Assembly (NCBI GenBank): GCA_905339295.1
Contig: CAJPFI010000006.1
Coordinates: 124,001 to 188,000 of the forward strand
Reading direction: 5' to 3'
DNA: 64,000 nt
Source: Burkholderiales bacterium
Lineage (GTDB): Bacteria > Pseudomonadota > Gammaproteobacteria > Burkholderiales > Casimicrobiaceae
Shown here: positions 1 through 8,972 of the stretch, piece after piece
How positions within the stretch are numbered: the first letter of the stretch is position 1
Layout: every line of letters starts with the position of its first letter
Position numbers and translations under genes: made by a program
Notes under the pieces: generated by a model
Database searches by the model: none
Seen by the model: the letters and a program-made list of their open reading frames with translations, nothing else
What the model was told of the DNA's origin: nothing

Positions 1-3000
1 TACGTCGACCGGCAGCAGAAGATCCGCTTCGCGAACTGGCCGTTCGCCGACTGGATCGGCGTGCCGTCCGACGACCTGCTCGGTCACGGCCTGCGCGACG
101 TGCTGCCGGCCGAGTCGATGGGCGAGATGAGCGCGGCGCTCGAGCGGGCGTTCACCGGCGCGAAGGTGAGCTACGAGCGGCGCGAGAAGAAGTCGACGGG
201 CGAGCCGCGCTGGGTTCGCGTGACGCTGTTCCCGGACCGCGAGGTGAGCGGGCGCATCGGCGGCGCGTTCGTCGTGCTGAACGACATCGAGGACGACGTC
301 CGCGTCCGCGAGGCGCTCAAGAGCCAGCAGGCGCAGCTCCGGCTGTTCGCCGACAACATCCCGGGACCGATCGCCTACCTCGACCGCACGCTGCGCTACA
401 CGCTGGTCAACCAGGCGTTCGCGAACCTGGCGTGCCGCCCGCAGGAGGAGATCTACGGCCGCACGCCCGCCGAGATCCTTCCCCCGGACGTCGCGGGGTT
501 CCTGCGGCCGGTGCTGAAGCGCGCGCAGGACGGCGAGCATGTCGAGTACGAGCGTATCGGCACGCTTCCGTCGGGCGACAAGCGCTGGATGCACGGGCGC
601 ATCGCCCCCGACCTCGACGCGACCGGCACGGTGCGCGGCCTCTACTGCACCGAGTACGACATCCACGACCTCAAGCTCACCGAGCAGGCGCTCGCGACGC
701 GCGAGCAGCAGCTGCGGCTGTTCACCGACAACATTCCGGAGCCGGTCGTCTACCTCGACGCGGAGCGCCGCTACGTCTTCGTCAACGAGGCGTTCCTGCG
801 CCTCTACGGGCTGAAGCGCGACGAGGTGATCGGCCGCCGCAGCACCGAGGTGCTGGGGATGGAGGCGACCGAGGCGCTCGCGCCGGGCCGCCAGCGCGTG
901 ATGTCGGGCGAGGCGGTCACCTACGAGCGCGAGGTCGTCGACGCGCAGGGGCGCAAGCGCTGGATCCGCGCGCGCTGCGTGCCGGACCTGAACTTCGACG
1001 GCACCGTGAAGGGCGAGTACGTCGCGGGCCACGACATCACCGACCTCAAGCTCGCGCAGGACGCGCTGGCGGCGCGGGAGTCGCAGCTGCGGGCGATCAT
1101 GGACGGCGTGCCCGCGCCGGTCGCCTACATCGACCGCGACGAGCGCTGCCACTACGTCAACCGGGCGTTCGTCCAGTACTTCGGGATCGCGGACGAGGCG
1201 CTCGCGGACCTGAAGCTGCGCGACGTCGTCGGCCACGGCATCTACGAGAGCGCGCAGGCGATGGTGGCGCGCGCGCTGGAGGGCGAGTCGACCGCGTTCG
1301 ACCGCCTGATCGCCGGCGCGAACGGCGTGCGGCGCTGGATGTCGATCCGCGTCGTGCCGGACCCCGGCGCGTCCGGCGAGGTGCACGGCGCGTTCGTGCT
1401 GATGAACGACATCCACGGCCTGAAGCAGACGCAGGAAGCGCTGCGCGCGTCCGAGGCCGAGCTCCGGCTCATCATGGACAACGTGCCGGCGCGCGTGTCG
1501 TACATCGACCGCGACCTCCGGTTCCGCTTCGTCAACGGCCGCAACGAGGCGTGGCTCGGCGAATCGCGCAAGGACCTGAACGGGCGCAAGGTCGAGGACG
1601 TCCTCGGCCCGCAGCGCTTCGCGATGATCGCTCCGCTGTTTGCGCGCGTGCTGAAGGGCGAGACGATCGCCACGGAGATGCTGCTGCCGCAGCACGGGAC
1701 GGCCGATCCGCGCTGGGAGTCGATCCACTATGCTCCGAACCGGGACAGCGACGGGAATGTCGTCGGCATCTACGCGGTGCACGGCGACATCCACGACGAG
1801 AAGCGCAACGAGGAGGCGCTGCGTCGCGTGAACTGGGAGCTGTCGAGCCACATCGGCAACACGCCGCTCGCGGTGCTCGAGTGGGATCGCGACCTGAAGC
1901 TCGTGCGCTGGTCGGAGCAGGCGCGCAACATCTTCGGCTACGAGTCCTCCGAGGTGCTCGGGATGTCGCTCACCGACAACCCGATGCTGCACGACGACGA
2001 GGCGGCGACGATGGTCGACATCGTCGGCAAGCTGATGACCGGTCTCGAGCCGCGCGCGACCGGGCTGTCGCGCAACCGCCGCAAGGACGGCGGGACGATC
2101 TGGTGCGAGTGGTACCACTCGGCGCTGCTCGGCGAGGACGGGCAGATCCTGTCGATCCTGTCGTTCGTGCAGGACGTCTCCGGACGGATCCGCGCCGAGG
2201 AGCGCCTGCAGCACATGGCGACGCGCGATGCGCTGACCGGCCTGCCGAACCGGCTGCTGCTGCACGAGCGCCTGTCGCAGGCGATCGCGCAGGCGCGCCG
2301 CGCCGCGCGGCGCGTCGGCGTGCTGTTCATCGACCTCGACCGGTTCAAGAACGTCAACGACACGCTGGGCCACCGGATCGGCGACGAGCTCCTGAAGCAC
2401 GTGTCCCAGGCGCTCGGCGGGACGCTGCGCGAGACCGACCTGCTCGCGCGGCTGGGCGGCGACGAGTTCATGGTGATCGTCGAGGACTTCGACGATCCGC
2501 AGGTGCTCGGCCGCATCGCGCAGAAGCTGCTCGACGCGATCGCGCAGCCGTTCCGCGTCGAGGACCACGACATCTACGTGACGTCGTCGATCGGCATCGC
2601 GGTGTACCCGGACGACTCGGACGATCCGGACGAGCTGCTGAAGCATGCCGACGTGGCGATGTACCGGTCGAAGGAGCTCGGACGCAACACCTACCAGTTC
2701 CTCGACGCGAACCTGGCCCAGCGACGGCTGAAGCAGCACTCGCTCGAGACGGCGCTGCGCGCGGCGCTGAAGGAGGGCTCGCTCGAGCTGCACTACCAGC
2801 CGGTCGTGCGCATCTCCGACCGGGCGGTCATCGGGGCCGAGGCGCTGCTGCGCTGGATCGACCCGGAGCACGGGGAGGTCCCGCCGCAGGTGTTCGTCTC
2901 GCTCGCCGAGGAGGCCGGCCTGATCCACTCGCTCGGCGAATGGGTGCTTCGCACGGCCGCGGACCAGTTGGCCGAGTGGCGCCGCGCCGGGCTTCCGCTC

Positions 3001-3504
3001 AACGTGTCCGTCAACCTGTCCGCGCGCCAGTTCTACCGCGAGGACCTCGCGCAGCGCATCGTCGAGATCGTGCGCACCGCGGGCTGCGAGCCGGAATGGC
3101 TCGAGCTCGAGGTGACCGAGACCTCGCTGCTGCACGACCTCGACGCGATCCGCCGCGTGCTCCACCAGCTTCGCGAGCACGGGTTCAAGGTCGCGATCGA
3201 CGACTTCGGCACCGGGTATTCGTCGCTCACGCACCTCAAGCACTTCCCGATCGACACGCTCAAGATCGACATCTCGTTCATCACCGACCTCGAGACCGAC
3301 CCGGGCGACGCGGCGATCACCGAGGCGATCATCGGGCTCGCGCGCGGCCTCGGGCTCAGGGTCGTCGCGGAAGGTGTCGGCACGCGCGAGCAGCTCGAAT
3401 TCCTCGACGCGCGCGGCTGCCACAGCTTCCAGGGCTTCCTGGTGAGCAAGCCGCTGTCCGCCTCGCGCTTCGCCGAGTTCCTGCGGACGCGCACGGCGCA
3501 GTGA
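1..3504 (+). CDS. Multi-PAS diguanylate cyclase/phosphodiesterase (GGDEF-EAL), 5' truncated by window edge
   Basis: The reading frame is open from base 1, so the start lies upstream; 1167 residues are visible. Successive PAS domains begin near residues 1 (partial), 111, 237, 362, 487 and 613, each with a D-N-[IV]-P type entry and a closing D-I-x-D/H-L-K linker. The GGDEF domain starts near 736; the GGDEF signature is at 819-823 and an RETD I-site sits exactly five residues before it. The EAL domain has EAL at 947-949, LEVTE, DDFGTGYSS and KID motifs. Both catalytic signatures look intact, so it could make and break cyclic-di-GMP, with the I-site giving product inhibition of the cyclase. It is probably a sensor integrating several signals; no membrane segment is visible in the part shown. 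Confidence 0.93.
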   Translation, partial: YVDRQQKIRFANWPFADWIGVPSDDLLGHGLRDVLPAESMGEMSAALERAFTGAKVSYERREKKSTGEPRWVRVTLFPDREVSGRIGGAFVVLNDIEDDVRVREALKSQQAQLRLFADNIPGPIAYLDRTLRYTLVNQAFANLACRPQEEIYGRTPAEILPPDVAGFLRPVLKRAQDGEHVEYERIGTLPSGDKRWMHGRIAPDLDATGTVRGLYCTEYDIHDLKLTEQALATREQQLRLFTDNIPEPVVYLDAERRYVFVNEAFLRLYGLKRDEVIGRRSTEVLGMEATEALAPGRQRVMSGEAVTYEREVVDAQGRKRWIRARCVPDLNFDGTVKGEYVAGHDITDLKLAQDALAARESQLRAIMDGVPAPVAYIDRDERCHYVNRAFVQYFGIADEALADLKLRDVVGHGIYESAQAMVARALEGESTAFDRLIAGANGVRRWMSIRVVPDPGASGEVHGAFVLMNDIHGLKQTQEALRASEAELRLIMDNVPARVSYIDRDLRFRFVNGRNEAWLGESRKDLNGRKVEDVLGPQRFAMIAPLFARVLKGETIATEMLLPQHGTADPRWESIHYAPNRDSDGNVVGIYAVHGDIHDEKRNEEALRRVNWELSSHIGNTPLAVLEWDRDLKLVRWSEQARNIFGYESSEVLGMSLTDNPMLHDDEAATMVDIVGKLMTGLEPRATGLSRNRRKDGGTIWCEWYHSALLGEDGQILSILSFVQDVSGRIRAEERLQHMATRDALTGLPNRLLLHERLSQAIAQARRAARRVGVLFIDLDRFKNVNDTLGHRIGDELLKHVSQALGGTLRETDLLARLGGDEFMVIVEDFDDPQVLGRIAQKLLDAIAQPFRVEDHDIYVTSSIGIAVYPDDSDDPDELLKHADVAMYRSKELGRNTYQFLDANLAQRRLKQHSLETALRAALKEGSLELHYQPVVRISDRAVIGAEALLRWIDPEHGEVPPQVFVSLAEEAGLIHSLGEWVLRTAADQLAEWRRAGLPLNVSVNLSARQFYREDLAQRIVEIVRTAGCEPEWLELEVTETSLLHDLDAIRRVLHQLREHGFKVAIDDFGTGYSSLTHLKHFPIDTLKIDISFITDLETDPGDAAITEAIIGLARGLGLRVVAEGVGTREQLEFLDARGCHSFQGFLVSKPLSASRFAEFLRTRTAQ

Positions 3505-3566
3505 CGGCGCGTCGCGATTCGGAACTCCGGGGGCGCGGCCGCGGAGGCGCTGCCGACGGCGGCGGG

Positions 3567-4370
3567 TCAGTCCAGCGTCGCGAGCCAGTCCGCGATCGCG
3601 CGCGCCGCGCGCTCCCAGCCGGGCTCCAGCATCAGCATGTGCGCGAGGCCCGGCACGACGACCGCGTCGACGCCATGGTGGCGCGCGGTCGCGCGCACGT
3701 CCGCGGGCGTCGAGATGCGGTCGCCCTCGGCGCCCAGCACCATCAGCCTCGTGCCGTTGCGCTCCGGCCGCATCCAGTGCATGCGCATCGACATGTCGAG
3801 GATCGCGCGCGGGGACTCGACCGCGATGTGGCGCGCCGCCTCGTCGAGCGTCGCCGCGTCGACGCGGTCGCTGAAGTAGAACGGCCGCAGCGCCTCGAGC
3901 ACGTCGCCGGTCATGCGCATCGGGTCGAGGCCGATCATGTGTGCGAAGTAGTCGTGGCGCTCCATCGCGAGTCGCGCGGCGACCGGAACGAGCCCGGTCG
4001 GCGGGATCGGCGCGAGCAGCGCGGCGCCGCGCAGCGGGCGCGTGGCGAGCAGCCGCTCGACGATCGCCGCGCCCATCGAGTGGCCGATCAGGACCGGCGC
4101 CTCCCTGAGCGTCCCGGCGACGCGCTCGACGTCGGCGGCGTAGTCGTCGAGGCCGGCCGCGAACAGCGTCTCGCCGCCGCCGCTGCCGCCGTGCCCGCGC
4201 AGCGACAGCGCGTGCGCGGGCCAGCCCTTGCCCGCGAACCACGGCAGGAAGTTCGGCGTCCAGCACCAGCCGTCGACGTAGCCGCCGTGCACGAACAGGA
4301 GCGGCGGGCGGCCGCTGCGCGACGACGGCCGCCGCGACCAGGTCTCGAGGTGCGATTCGAGCGGGAGCAC
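3567..4370 (-). CDS. Alpha/beta hydrolase
   Basis: 267 residues with a GTG start. The alpha/beta hydrolase fold is shown by an oxyanion-loop HGG near residue 28, the nucleophile elbow GHSMG near residue 95, and a C-terminal GLAH that supplies the catalytic His, with a D of GAEGD as probable acid. There is no signal peptide, so it is probably cytoplasmic. Substrate cannot be told; esterase or lipase-like activity is the family expectation. It diverges from the uracil-DNA glycosylase gene with only 27 bases between starts, so the two promoters must overlap. Confidence 0.85.
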   Translation of the reverse strand: MLPLESHLETWSRRPSSRSGRPPLLFVHGGYVDGWCWTPNFLPWFAGKGWPAHALSLRGHGGSGGGETLFAAGLDDYAADVERVAGTLREAPVLIGHSMGAAIVERLLATRPLRGAALLAPIPPTGLVPVAARLAMERHDYFAHMIGLDPMRMTGDVLEALRPFYFSDRVDAATLDEAARHIAVESPRAILDMSMRMHWMRPERNGTRLMVLGAEGDRISTPADVRATARHHGVDAVVVPGLAHMLMLEPGWERAARAIADWLATLD

Positions 4371-4397
4371 GGGTTGATGTTAGGCTAGCGGCGCTCG

Positions 4398-5093
4398 ATG
4401 CGCGCCGCGACAAAACCGTTCATTCTGCCAGAAGCGGGCCCCGCGCCGGATTACGATCCGGACTGCCGGTCGTGCGCCCGGCTCGCGGGATTCCTCGACC
4501 GCGTGCGCACGGCGCATCCGGGGTACTGGTGCCGCCCGGTGCCGCCGTTCGGGCCGCGGGGCGCGCCGCTGCTGCTCGTCGGCCTCGCGCCGGGCATGCA
4601 CGGTGCGAACGCGAGCGGGCGCGCGTTCACCGGCGACCACGCCGGCATCCTGCTCTACGAGACGCTGTTCGACTTCGGCTTCGCGTCGGCGCCCGTGTCG
4701 GTGTCGCGCGACGACGACCTCGCGCTGACCGGCTGCCGCATCTCCAACGCGGTCAAATGCCTTCCGCCCCAGAACCGGCCGCTGCCGGCCGAGGTCGCGG
4801 CGTGCGGCCGCTACCTCGCCGCCGACCTCGCGTCGCTGCCGGACGGCGCGGCGGTCGTCGCCCTCGGCCGCGTGGCGCACGAGGCGGTGCTGCGCGTGCT
4901 GGGCGTGCGGCGGCTCGCCCACCCGTTCGCGCACGGCGCGCGCCACGCGCTGCCCGGCGGGCGCCTCACGATGTTCGACACGTTCCACTGCAGCCGCTAC
5001 AACACCAACACGCGTCGACTGACGCGCGCGATGTTCCGCGCGGTGTTCCGCGACGCGGCCGCGCATCTCGGGCGACCGGCCCCCGCGACATGA
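4398..5093 (+). CDS. Family-5 (UDGb-type) uracil-DNA glycosylase
   Basis: 231 residues. The motif GLAPGMHGAN followed by SGRAFTGDHAG matches the UDGb active-site motif of family-5 uracil-DNA glycosylases, in which the polar catalytic residue of motif A is absent. A C-terminal FHCSRYN-type segment stands where families 4 and 5 carry HPS..N. Cysteines of a DCRSC pair near residue 20 and two further Cys (VKC, AACG) fit the iron-sulfur cluster of this family. It would remove uracil and other deaminated bases from DNA. It lies beside uvrC, which is consistent with a repair neighbourhood. Confidence 0.85.
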   Translation: MRAATKPFILPEAGPAPDYDPDCRSCARLAGFLDRVRTAHPGYWCRPVPPFGPRGAPLLLVGLAPGMHGANASGRAFTGDHAGILLYETLFDFGFASAPVSVSRDDDLALTGCRISNAVKCLPPQNRPLPAEVAACGRYLAADLASLPDGAAVVALGRVAHEAVLRVLGVRRLAHPFAHGARHALPGGRLTMFDTFHCSRYNTNTRRLTRAMFRAVFRDAAAHLGRPAPAT

Positions 5094-5274
5094 TCGACTT
5101 CGGGACGCCTCGAGGTGCCGGTGCCCCCCGTGGAGAGGCGCGCGCACCGGTCGTCGGGCCGACGTCGATCCGCCCCGCCGGGATCGCCTTTCTCCCCGAG
5201 GAAGGGCTCGCGAACCTCCGCGAGGAGGGGTTGCGCGACGTCCGCGGGACGCCGCGCCCGCGGGAGGCGGCCCC

Positions 5275-7131
5275 TTGACGAAGGTCCCGCGGCGACACGC
5301 GCGCACGGTCGAGCCCGATCGCGGCGCATCGGGCCTCGATACGGCCGAGCTCCTCGCGTCCCTTCCGCACCTGCCCGGCGTCTACCGGATGCTCGACGCG
5401 GCAGGCGAGGCGCTCTACGTCGGCAAGGCGCGCGACCTGCGCAAGCGCGTCGCGAACTACTTCCAGAAGACCGGCCACGAGCCGCGGATCGCCGCGATGG
5501 TCGCGCAGGTCGCGCGTGTCGAGACCACGGTGGTCCGCTCGGAAGGCGAGGCGCTGCTGCTCGAGAACAACCTGATCAAGGCGCTCGAGCCGCGCTACAA
5601 CATCCTGTTCCGCGACGACAAGAGCTACCCGTACCTGTGCCTCACCGGGGAGGCGTACCCGCAGTTGCGCTTCCACCGCGGCGCGCTCGACCGGCGCAGC
5701 CGCTACTTCGGCCCGTTCCCGAGCGCCGGCGCCGTGCGCGACGGCATCGCGACGCTGCAGAAGGTATTCATGCTGCGCACCTGCGATCCCTCGGTGTTCG
5801 CGAACCGCTCGCGGCCGTGCATGCTCCACCAGATCCAGCGCTGCACCGCGCCGTGCGTGGGGTTCATCGGCGAGGCCGAGTACCAGGAGGACGTGCAGGC
5901 GGCCGTGCTGTTCCTGCAGGGCAAGACCGACGAGGCGCGCGCGCGGCTGCACGCGCAGATGGAGGAGGCGTCCGCGGCGCTCGCGTTCGAGCGCGCGGCG
6001 CGGATGCGCGACAAGATCGCGCGGCTCGCTCAGCTGCAGTCCCGCCAGTTCGTCGAAAGCGCGACGGCCGGCGACATCGACGTCGTCGCGGCGGTCGAGG
6101 AGGAGGGGATCGCGGCGGTCAACGTCGTGATGATCCGGGGCGGACGTCACGTCGGCGACCGCACGTTCTTCCCGCGCCACGCCGAGGCCGGCTCGCTCGG
6201 CGACGTCGTGCGGGCGTTCCTCGCGCAGCATTACCTCGAGCGCCCGGTGCCGCCGACCATCGTCGCGCCCGGCGTCGAGGACCGCGAGGCGCTCGAGCAG
6301 GTGCTGGGCGAGCAGGCGGGGCGCGGCGTCGAGATCGTCGCGAACCCGGGCGGCGAGCGGCGCGTCTGGCTCGCGATGGCGGGCGAGAACGCGACGCTCG
6401 CGATCCGCCGGCGCCTGGCGCAGAAGGCGACGGCGGAGGAACGGCTCGCGGCGCTCGTCGAGGCGCTCGGACTGCCGGGCAGCGTGCAGCGCATCGAGTG
6501 CTTCGACGTGTCGCACACGATGGGCGAGGCGGCGGTCGCGTCCTGCGTGATCTTCGACCGGCTCGCGATGCGGAACGGCGAGTACCGCCGATTCAACGTG
6601 ACGCCGCCCACCGGCGGCGACGACTACGCGGCGATGCGCGAGGCGCTCGCGCGCCGCTGCGCGCGGATCGTCGCGGGCGAGTATCCCGCGCCGGACCTGC
6701 TCGTCATCGACGGCGGGCGCGGGCAGGTCGCGGTCGCGGCCGAGGTGCTCGCCGAGCAGGGCCTGCACGGCGTGCCGTTGATCGGCATCGCCAAGGGTCC
6801 CGAACGCAAGCCCGGCCTCGAGGAGATCGTGATCCCGGGACGCGAGAAGGCGCTCGTGCTTCCCGCCGACCATCCCGGGCTGCACCTGCTGCAGTCGATC
6901 CGCGACGAGGCGCACCGGTTCGCGATCCAGGGCCACCGCGCGCGGCGCGGCAAGGCGCGCACGACGTCGACGCTCCAGGAGATCGCCGGCGTCGGCGCCG
7001 CGAAGCGCAAGGCGCTGCTCGCGCACTTCGGCGGCGTCAAGGGCGTACAGGCCGCCGGCGTCGAGGACATCGCGCGGGTGCCCGGCATCAGCCGGGCGCT
7101 CGCGCAGCGCATCTACGCCGAGCTCCATTGA
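5275..7131 (+). CDS. uvrC: Excinuclease ABC subunit C
   Basis: 618 residues, a normal length for UvrC. The start chosen is TTG with a GGAGG seven bases upstream; no ATG fits. Domains in order: GIY-YIG nuclease (GVYRM near residue 35, YVGKARDLRKRV), the Cys-containing linker region, a UVR motif near 205-240, the RNase-H-like C-terminal nuclease (FDVSHTMGE, DGGRGQ) and a tandem helix-hairpin-helix tail (IAGVGAAKRK, VPGISRALA). It makes the dual incisions in nucleotide excision repair with UvrB. Clustering of uvrC just before pgsA and a tRNA gene is common in proteobacteria, although here five genes and a remnant have come between uvrC and pgsA. Confidence 0.97.
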   Translation: MTKVPRRHARTVEPDRGASGLDTAELLASLPHLPGVYRMLDAAGEALYVGKARDLRKRVANYFQKTGHEPRIAAMVAQVARVETTVVRSEGEALLLENNLIKALEPRYNILFRDDKSYPYLCLTGEAYPQLRFHRGALDRRSRYFGPFPSAGAVRDGIATLQKVFMLRTCDPSVFANRSRPCMLHQIQRCTAPCVGFIGEAEYQEDVQAAVLFLQGKTDEARARLHAQMEEASAALAFERAARMRDKIARLAQLQSRQFVESATAGDIDVVAAVEEEGIAAVNVVMIRGGRHVGDRTFFPRHAEAGSLGDVVRAFLAQHYLERPVPPTIVAPGVEDREALEQVLGEQAGRGVEIVANPGGERRVWLAMAGENATLAIRRRLAQKATAEERLAALVEALGLPGSVQRIECFDVSHTMGEAAVASCVIFDRLAMRNGEYRRFNVTPPTGGDDYAAMREALARRCARIVAGEYPAPDLLVIDGGRGQVAVAAEVLAEQGLHGVPLIGIAKGPERKPGLEEIVIPGREKALVLPADHPGLHLLQSIRDEAHRFAIQGHRARRGKARTTSTLQEIAGVGAAKRKALLAHFGGVKGVQAAGVEDIARVPGISRALAQRIYAELH

Positions 7132-7153
7132 ACCCGGTGCGCCGGCGGGGCCG

Positions 7154-8266
7154 TCAGCGCGCGTCGCGCGCCTGCGCGAGCAGGCGCTTGATGCGGAACT
7201 CGGCGTGGGCGGGCACGAGCGCCTCGGCGCGCGCGTAGCGGTCGGCGCTCTCGCCGTAACGCCCGCGCCGGAACGCGCACAGGCCGGCCGCGGCGTGCGC
7301 GTTCGCGCCGAAGATCGACGCGTCGTATGCGTACGGCATGCACAGCGCTTCCACGTCGACGCGCGCGAGCGCCTCGAAGATCGGCTGCGCGATTTCCGGG
7401 TTGCCGGATTCCAGGTGCGCGCGCGCGTCGAGCCACGCCAGCGCGTGGTCGTCCGGGAAACGGCGGCGCGCGTCGTCGAGGATCGCGCGCGCGTCGCGAC
7501 CGCGGTCGAGCAGGAACGATGCGAGGTGCAGGAACGGCAGCGAATCGCCGGCGTCGGACCACCCGCGCGCGCATACCGCCGCGATCGCTCGGCGCCACGC
7601 GTCCTCCGCCCCCGCCTCGTCGCCCAGGCCCAGCAGCGCGAGCCCGAGATGGTCGCGGCTGTACGCATGGTCCGGCTCGGCCGCGAGGCGCGCCTCGAGC
7701 AGCGGCCGGTTGCGCCGGTGCTTCGCGGCAAGGTCGCCGTCGTAGCCGAGGTGGTCGAGCGCCGCCGGGCTGTCGGCGATGCGCGCGCGCGTACGCGACT
7801 GCAGCGCGTGCAGCGCGGGCCGGATCGACTCGTGGATGACGCCGCGGAAGCGCAGGTCCGCGCGGCGGCGGAACAGCCGGTGCTCGCGGTAGCGCGTGAA
7901 TCCCGACTGCGGCCGGAACAGGACCGTGCACGCGACGATGCCGGGGTCGGCGAGGAGCGGGCGCAGCGCCGCGCGGTCCCATGCCGCGACGCGTTCGTCC
8001 GCGTCGATGTAGAGGATCCAGTCGCCGCGCGCGGCGTCGAGCGCGGCATTGCGCGCCGCGGCAAAGTCGTCCGTCCAGCGATGCTCGATCAGTCGCGCGC
8101 CGTGCTCGCGGGCGATGTCGCGCGAGCGGTCCGTCGACCCGGTGTCCGCGACGACGATCTCGTCGACGCGACCGGCCAGGGTGTCGAGACAGCCTGCGAG
8201 GAAGCGCTCCTCGTCCCGGACGATGAGCGTCGCGGTGACGCTCGGCTCATCGGGGCGTCGATGCAC
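7154..8266 (-). CDS. Family-2 glycosyltransferase with TPR-like C-terminus
   Basis: 370 residues, GTG start. The GT-A fold begins at once (TATLIVRDEERFL), with the ADTGSTD donor-binding motif near residue 40 and the metal-binding IDADE near 88. The region from about 170 onward is helical with Ala/Leu-rich repeats typical of TPR. Such two-part proteins modify cell-surface glycans or proteins; acceptor unknown. It is the last gene of a minus-strand trio (PqqD-like, small tail-anchored protein, this gene), with 33 bases to the preceding stop, so it may act on the same pathway. Confidence 0.85.
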   Translation of the reverse strand: MHRRPDEPSVTATLIVRDEERFLAGCLDTLAGRVDEIVVADTGSTDRSRDIAREHGARLIEHRWTDDFAAARNAALDAARGDWILYIDADERVAAWDRAALRPLLADPGIVACTVLFRPQSGFTRYREHRLFRRRADLRFRGVIHESIRPALHALQSRTRARIADSPAALDHLGYDGDLAAKHRRNRPLLEARLAAEPDHAYSRDHLGLALLGLGDEAGAEDAWRRAIAAVCARGWSDAGDSLPFLHLASFLLDRGRDARAILDDARRRFPDDHALAWLDARAHLESGNPEIAQPIFEALARVDVEALCMPYAYDASIFGANAHAAAGLCAFRRGRYGESADRYARAEALVPAHAEFRIKRLLAQARDAR

Positions 8267-8299
8267 CGCGAACCCGGACGCCTGCGCGCCCGTGCGGGA

Positions 8300-8596
8300 T
8301 CAATCCTTGCCGGAATCCTTGCGCGCGCGGCGGCGGCGCAGCAGGAACGCGCCGGCGACACCGACCGCGCCCGCCGCGGCCGCGAGCCCGAGGCCCGAGT
8401 CCACGGGAACCGGGGTGGCGCCGAGCGTCTGGTTCTGGGCCTGGGCCTGGGCGACGCCGCCGAGGCTGTTCATCGAGTAGGAGGCGATCACCGGTGCCGT
8501 GTAGATCGCGGTGCCGAGCAGGATCTTGCGCAGCGTCTCGCGCCGCTCCGGCGCGTAGCGCTGAAGCAGCCGTTCGACCTCGGGGCTGGATCCCAT
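8300..8596 (-). CDS. Small membrane-anchored protein with C-terminal LLRRRR sorting-like tail
   Basis: 98 residues. The start is fixed by a perfect Shine-Dalgarno eight bases upstream; a longer in-frame start exists but lacks one. Features in order: charged N-terminus, RRETLRK followed by a hydrophobic stretch (ILLGTAIYTAPVIASYS), a low-complexity AQAQAQNQT section, a short PVPVDSG motif, a hydrophobic Ala/Gly helix, then LLRRRRARKD. The tail has the three-part layout (motif, transmembrane helix, Arg cluster) of PEP-CTERM/IPTL-CTERM type signals, though the motif itself does not match those exactly. The neighbour upstream is a PqqD-like peptide-binding protein. It could be a surface protein or a modified peptide substrate; the function is unknown. 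Confidence 0.7.
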   Translation of the reverse strand: MGSSPEVERLLQRYAPERRETLRKILLGTAIYTAPVIASYSMNSLGGVAQAQAQNQTLGATPVPVDSGLGLAAAAGAVGVAGAFLLRRRRARKDSGKD

Positions 8597-8604
8597 CGTT
8601 TCGA

Positions 8605-8610
8605 CCTCCT
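8605..8610 (-). promoter_or_regulatory. Shine-Dalgarno deciding the start of the small membrane protein
   Basis: On the minus strand this reads AGGAGG, eight bases before the ATG at 8596. It selects that start over an in-frame one farther upstream. Confidence 0.75.
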
Positions 8611-8678
8611 GGTCTGTCGGAAGCAATCGCGGGCCAGTCGCGGCATCGCGCACGAACAGGCGACGAGCCTACACGCAA

Positions 8679-8972
8679 TCAGGTCCGGGCGGAAGCGCCG
8701 GCGTCGACGAGGAGGCCTTCCGTCATCAGTCGCTCGAGGCAGGCGTCGACCTCGGCCACGGGATTCGCGTCGAGGCGGAACGCCGCCGCCAACAGCGCGG
8801 GGAGTTCGTCGACACGTGTTGCGCCGTCGCAACACTCGAGGACGAACGTCGCGGAGCCGTTGAGGACATGCAGCCGGTCGCGGGCGGGATCGTAGACGAC
8901 GAAGCCCTCGGGGACGTCGCGGATCTCGAGGTCGGCGGCCCGGCGCGGCATGAGGTCGGGAGGGATCGGCAT
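8679..8972 (-). CDS. PqqD-like (RRE) peptide-binding protein
   Basis: 97 residues. The pattern of an N-terminal beta hairpin with VYDPARDRLHVLNGSA, followed by two or three helices (DELPALLAAAF, EVDACLERLMTEGLL), matches the PqqD/RiPP-recognition-element fold. In PQQ and other RiPP pathways this domain binds the leader of a precursor peptide and presents it to a modifying enzyme; in HPr-related kinase clusters it occurs without a known radical-SAM partner. No radical SAM protein, cyclase or HprK-like kinase is adjacent here. It lies 82 bases upstream of the small membrane protein, in the same direction, which makes that protein a candidate partner. Confidence 0.78.
   Translation of the reverse strand: MPIPPDLMPRRAADLEIRDVPEGFVVYDPARDRLHVLNGSATFVLECCDGATRVDELPALLAAAFRLDANPVAEVDACLERLMTEGLLVDAGASART

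Noticed and set aside
432-4388. A 1318-codon plus-strand frame
   Set aside because: It is out of frame with the clear PAS-GGDEF-EAL gene and Arg/Pro/Ala-rich, so a shadow.
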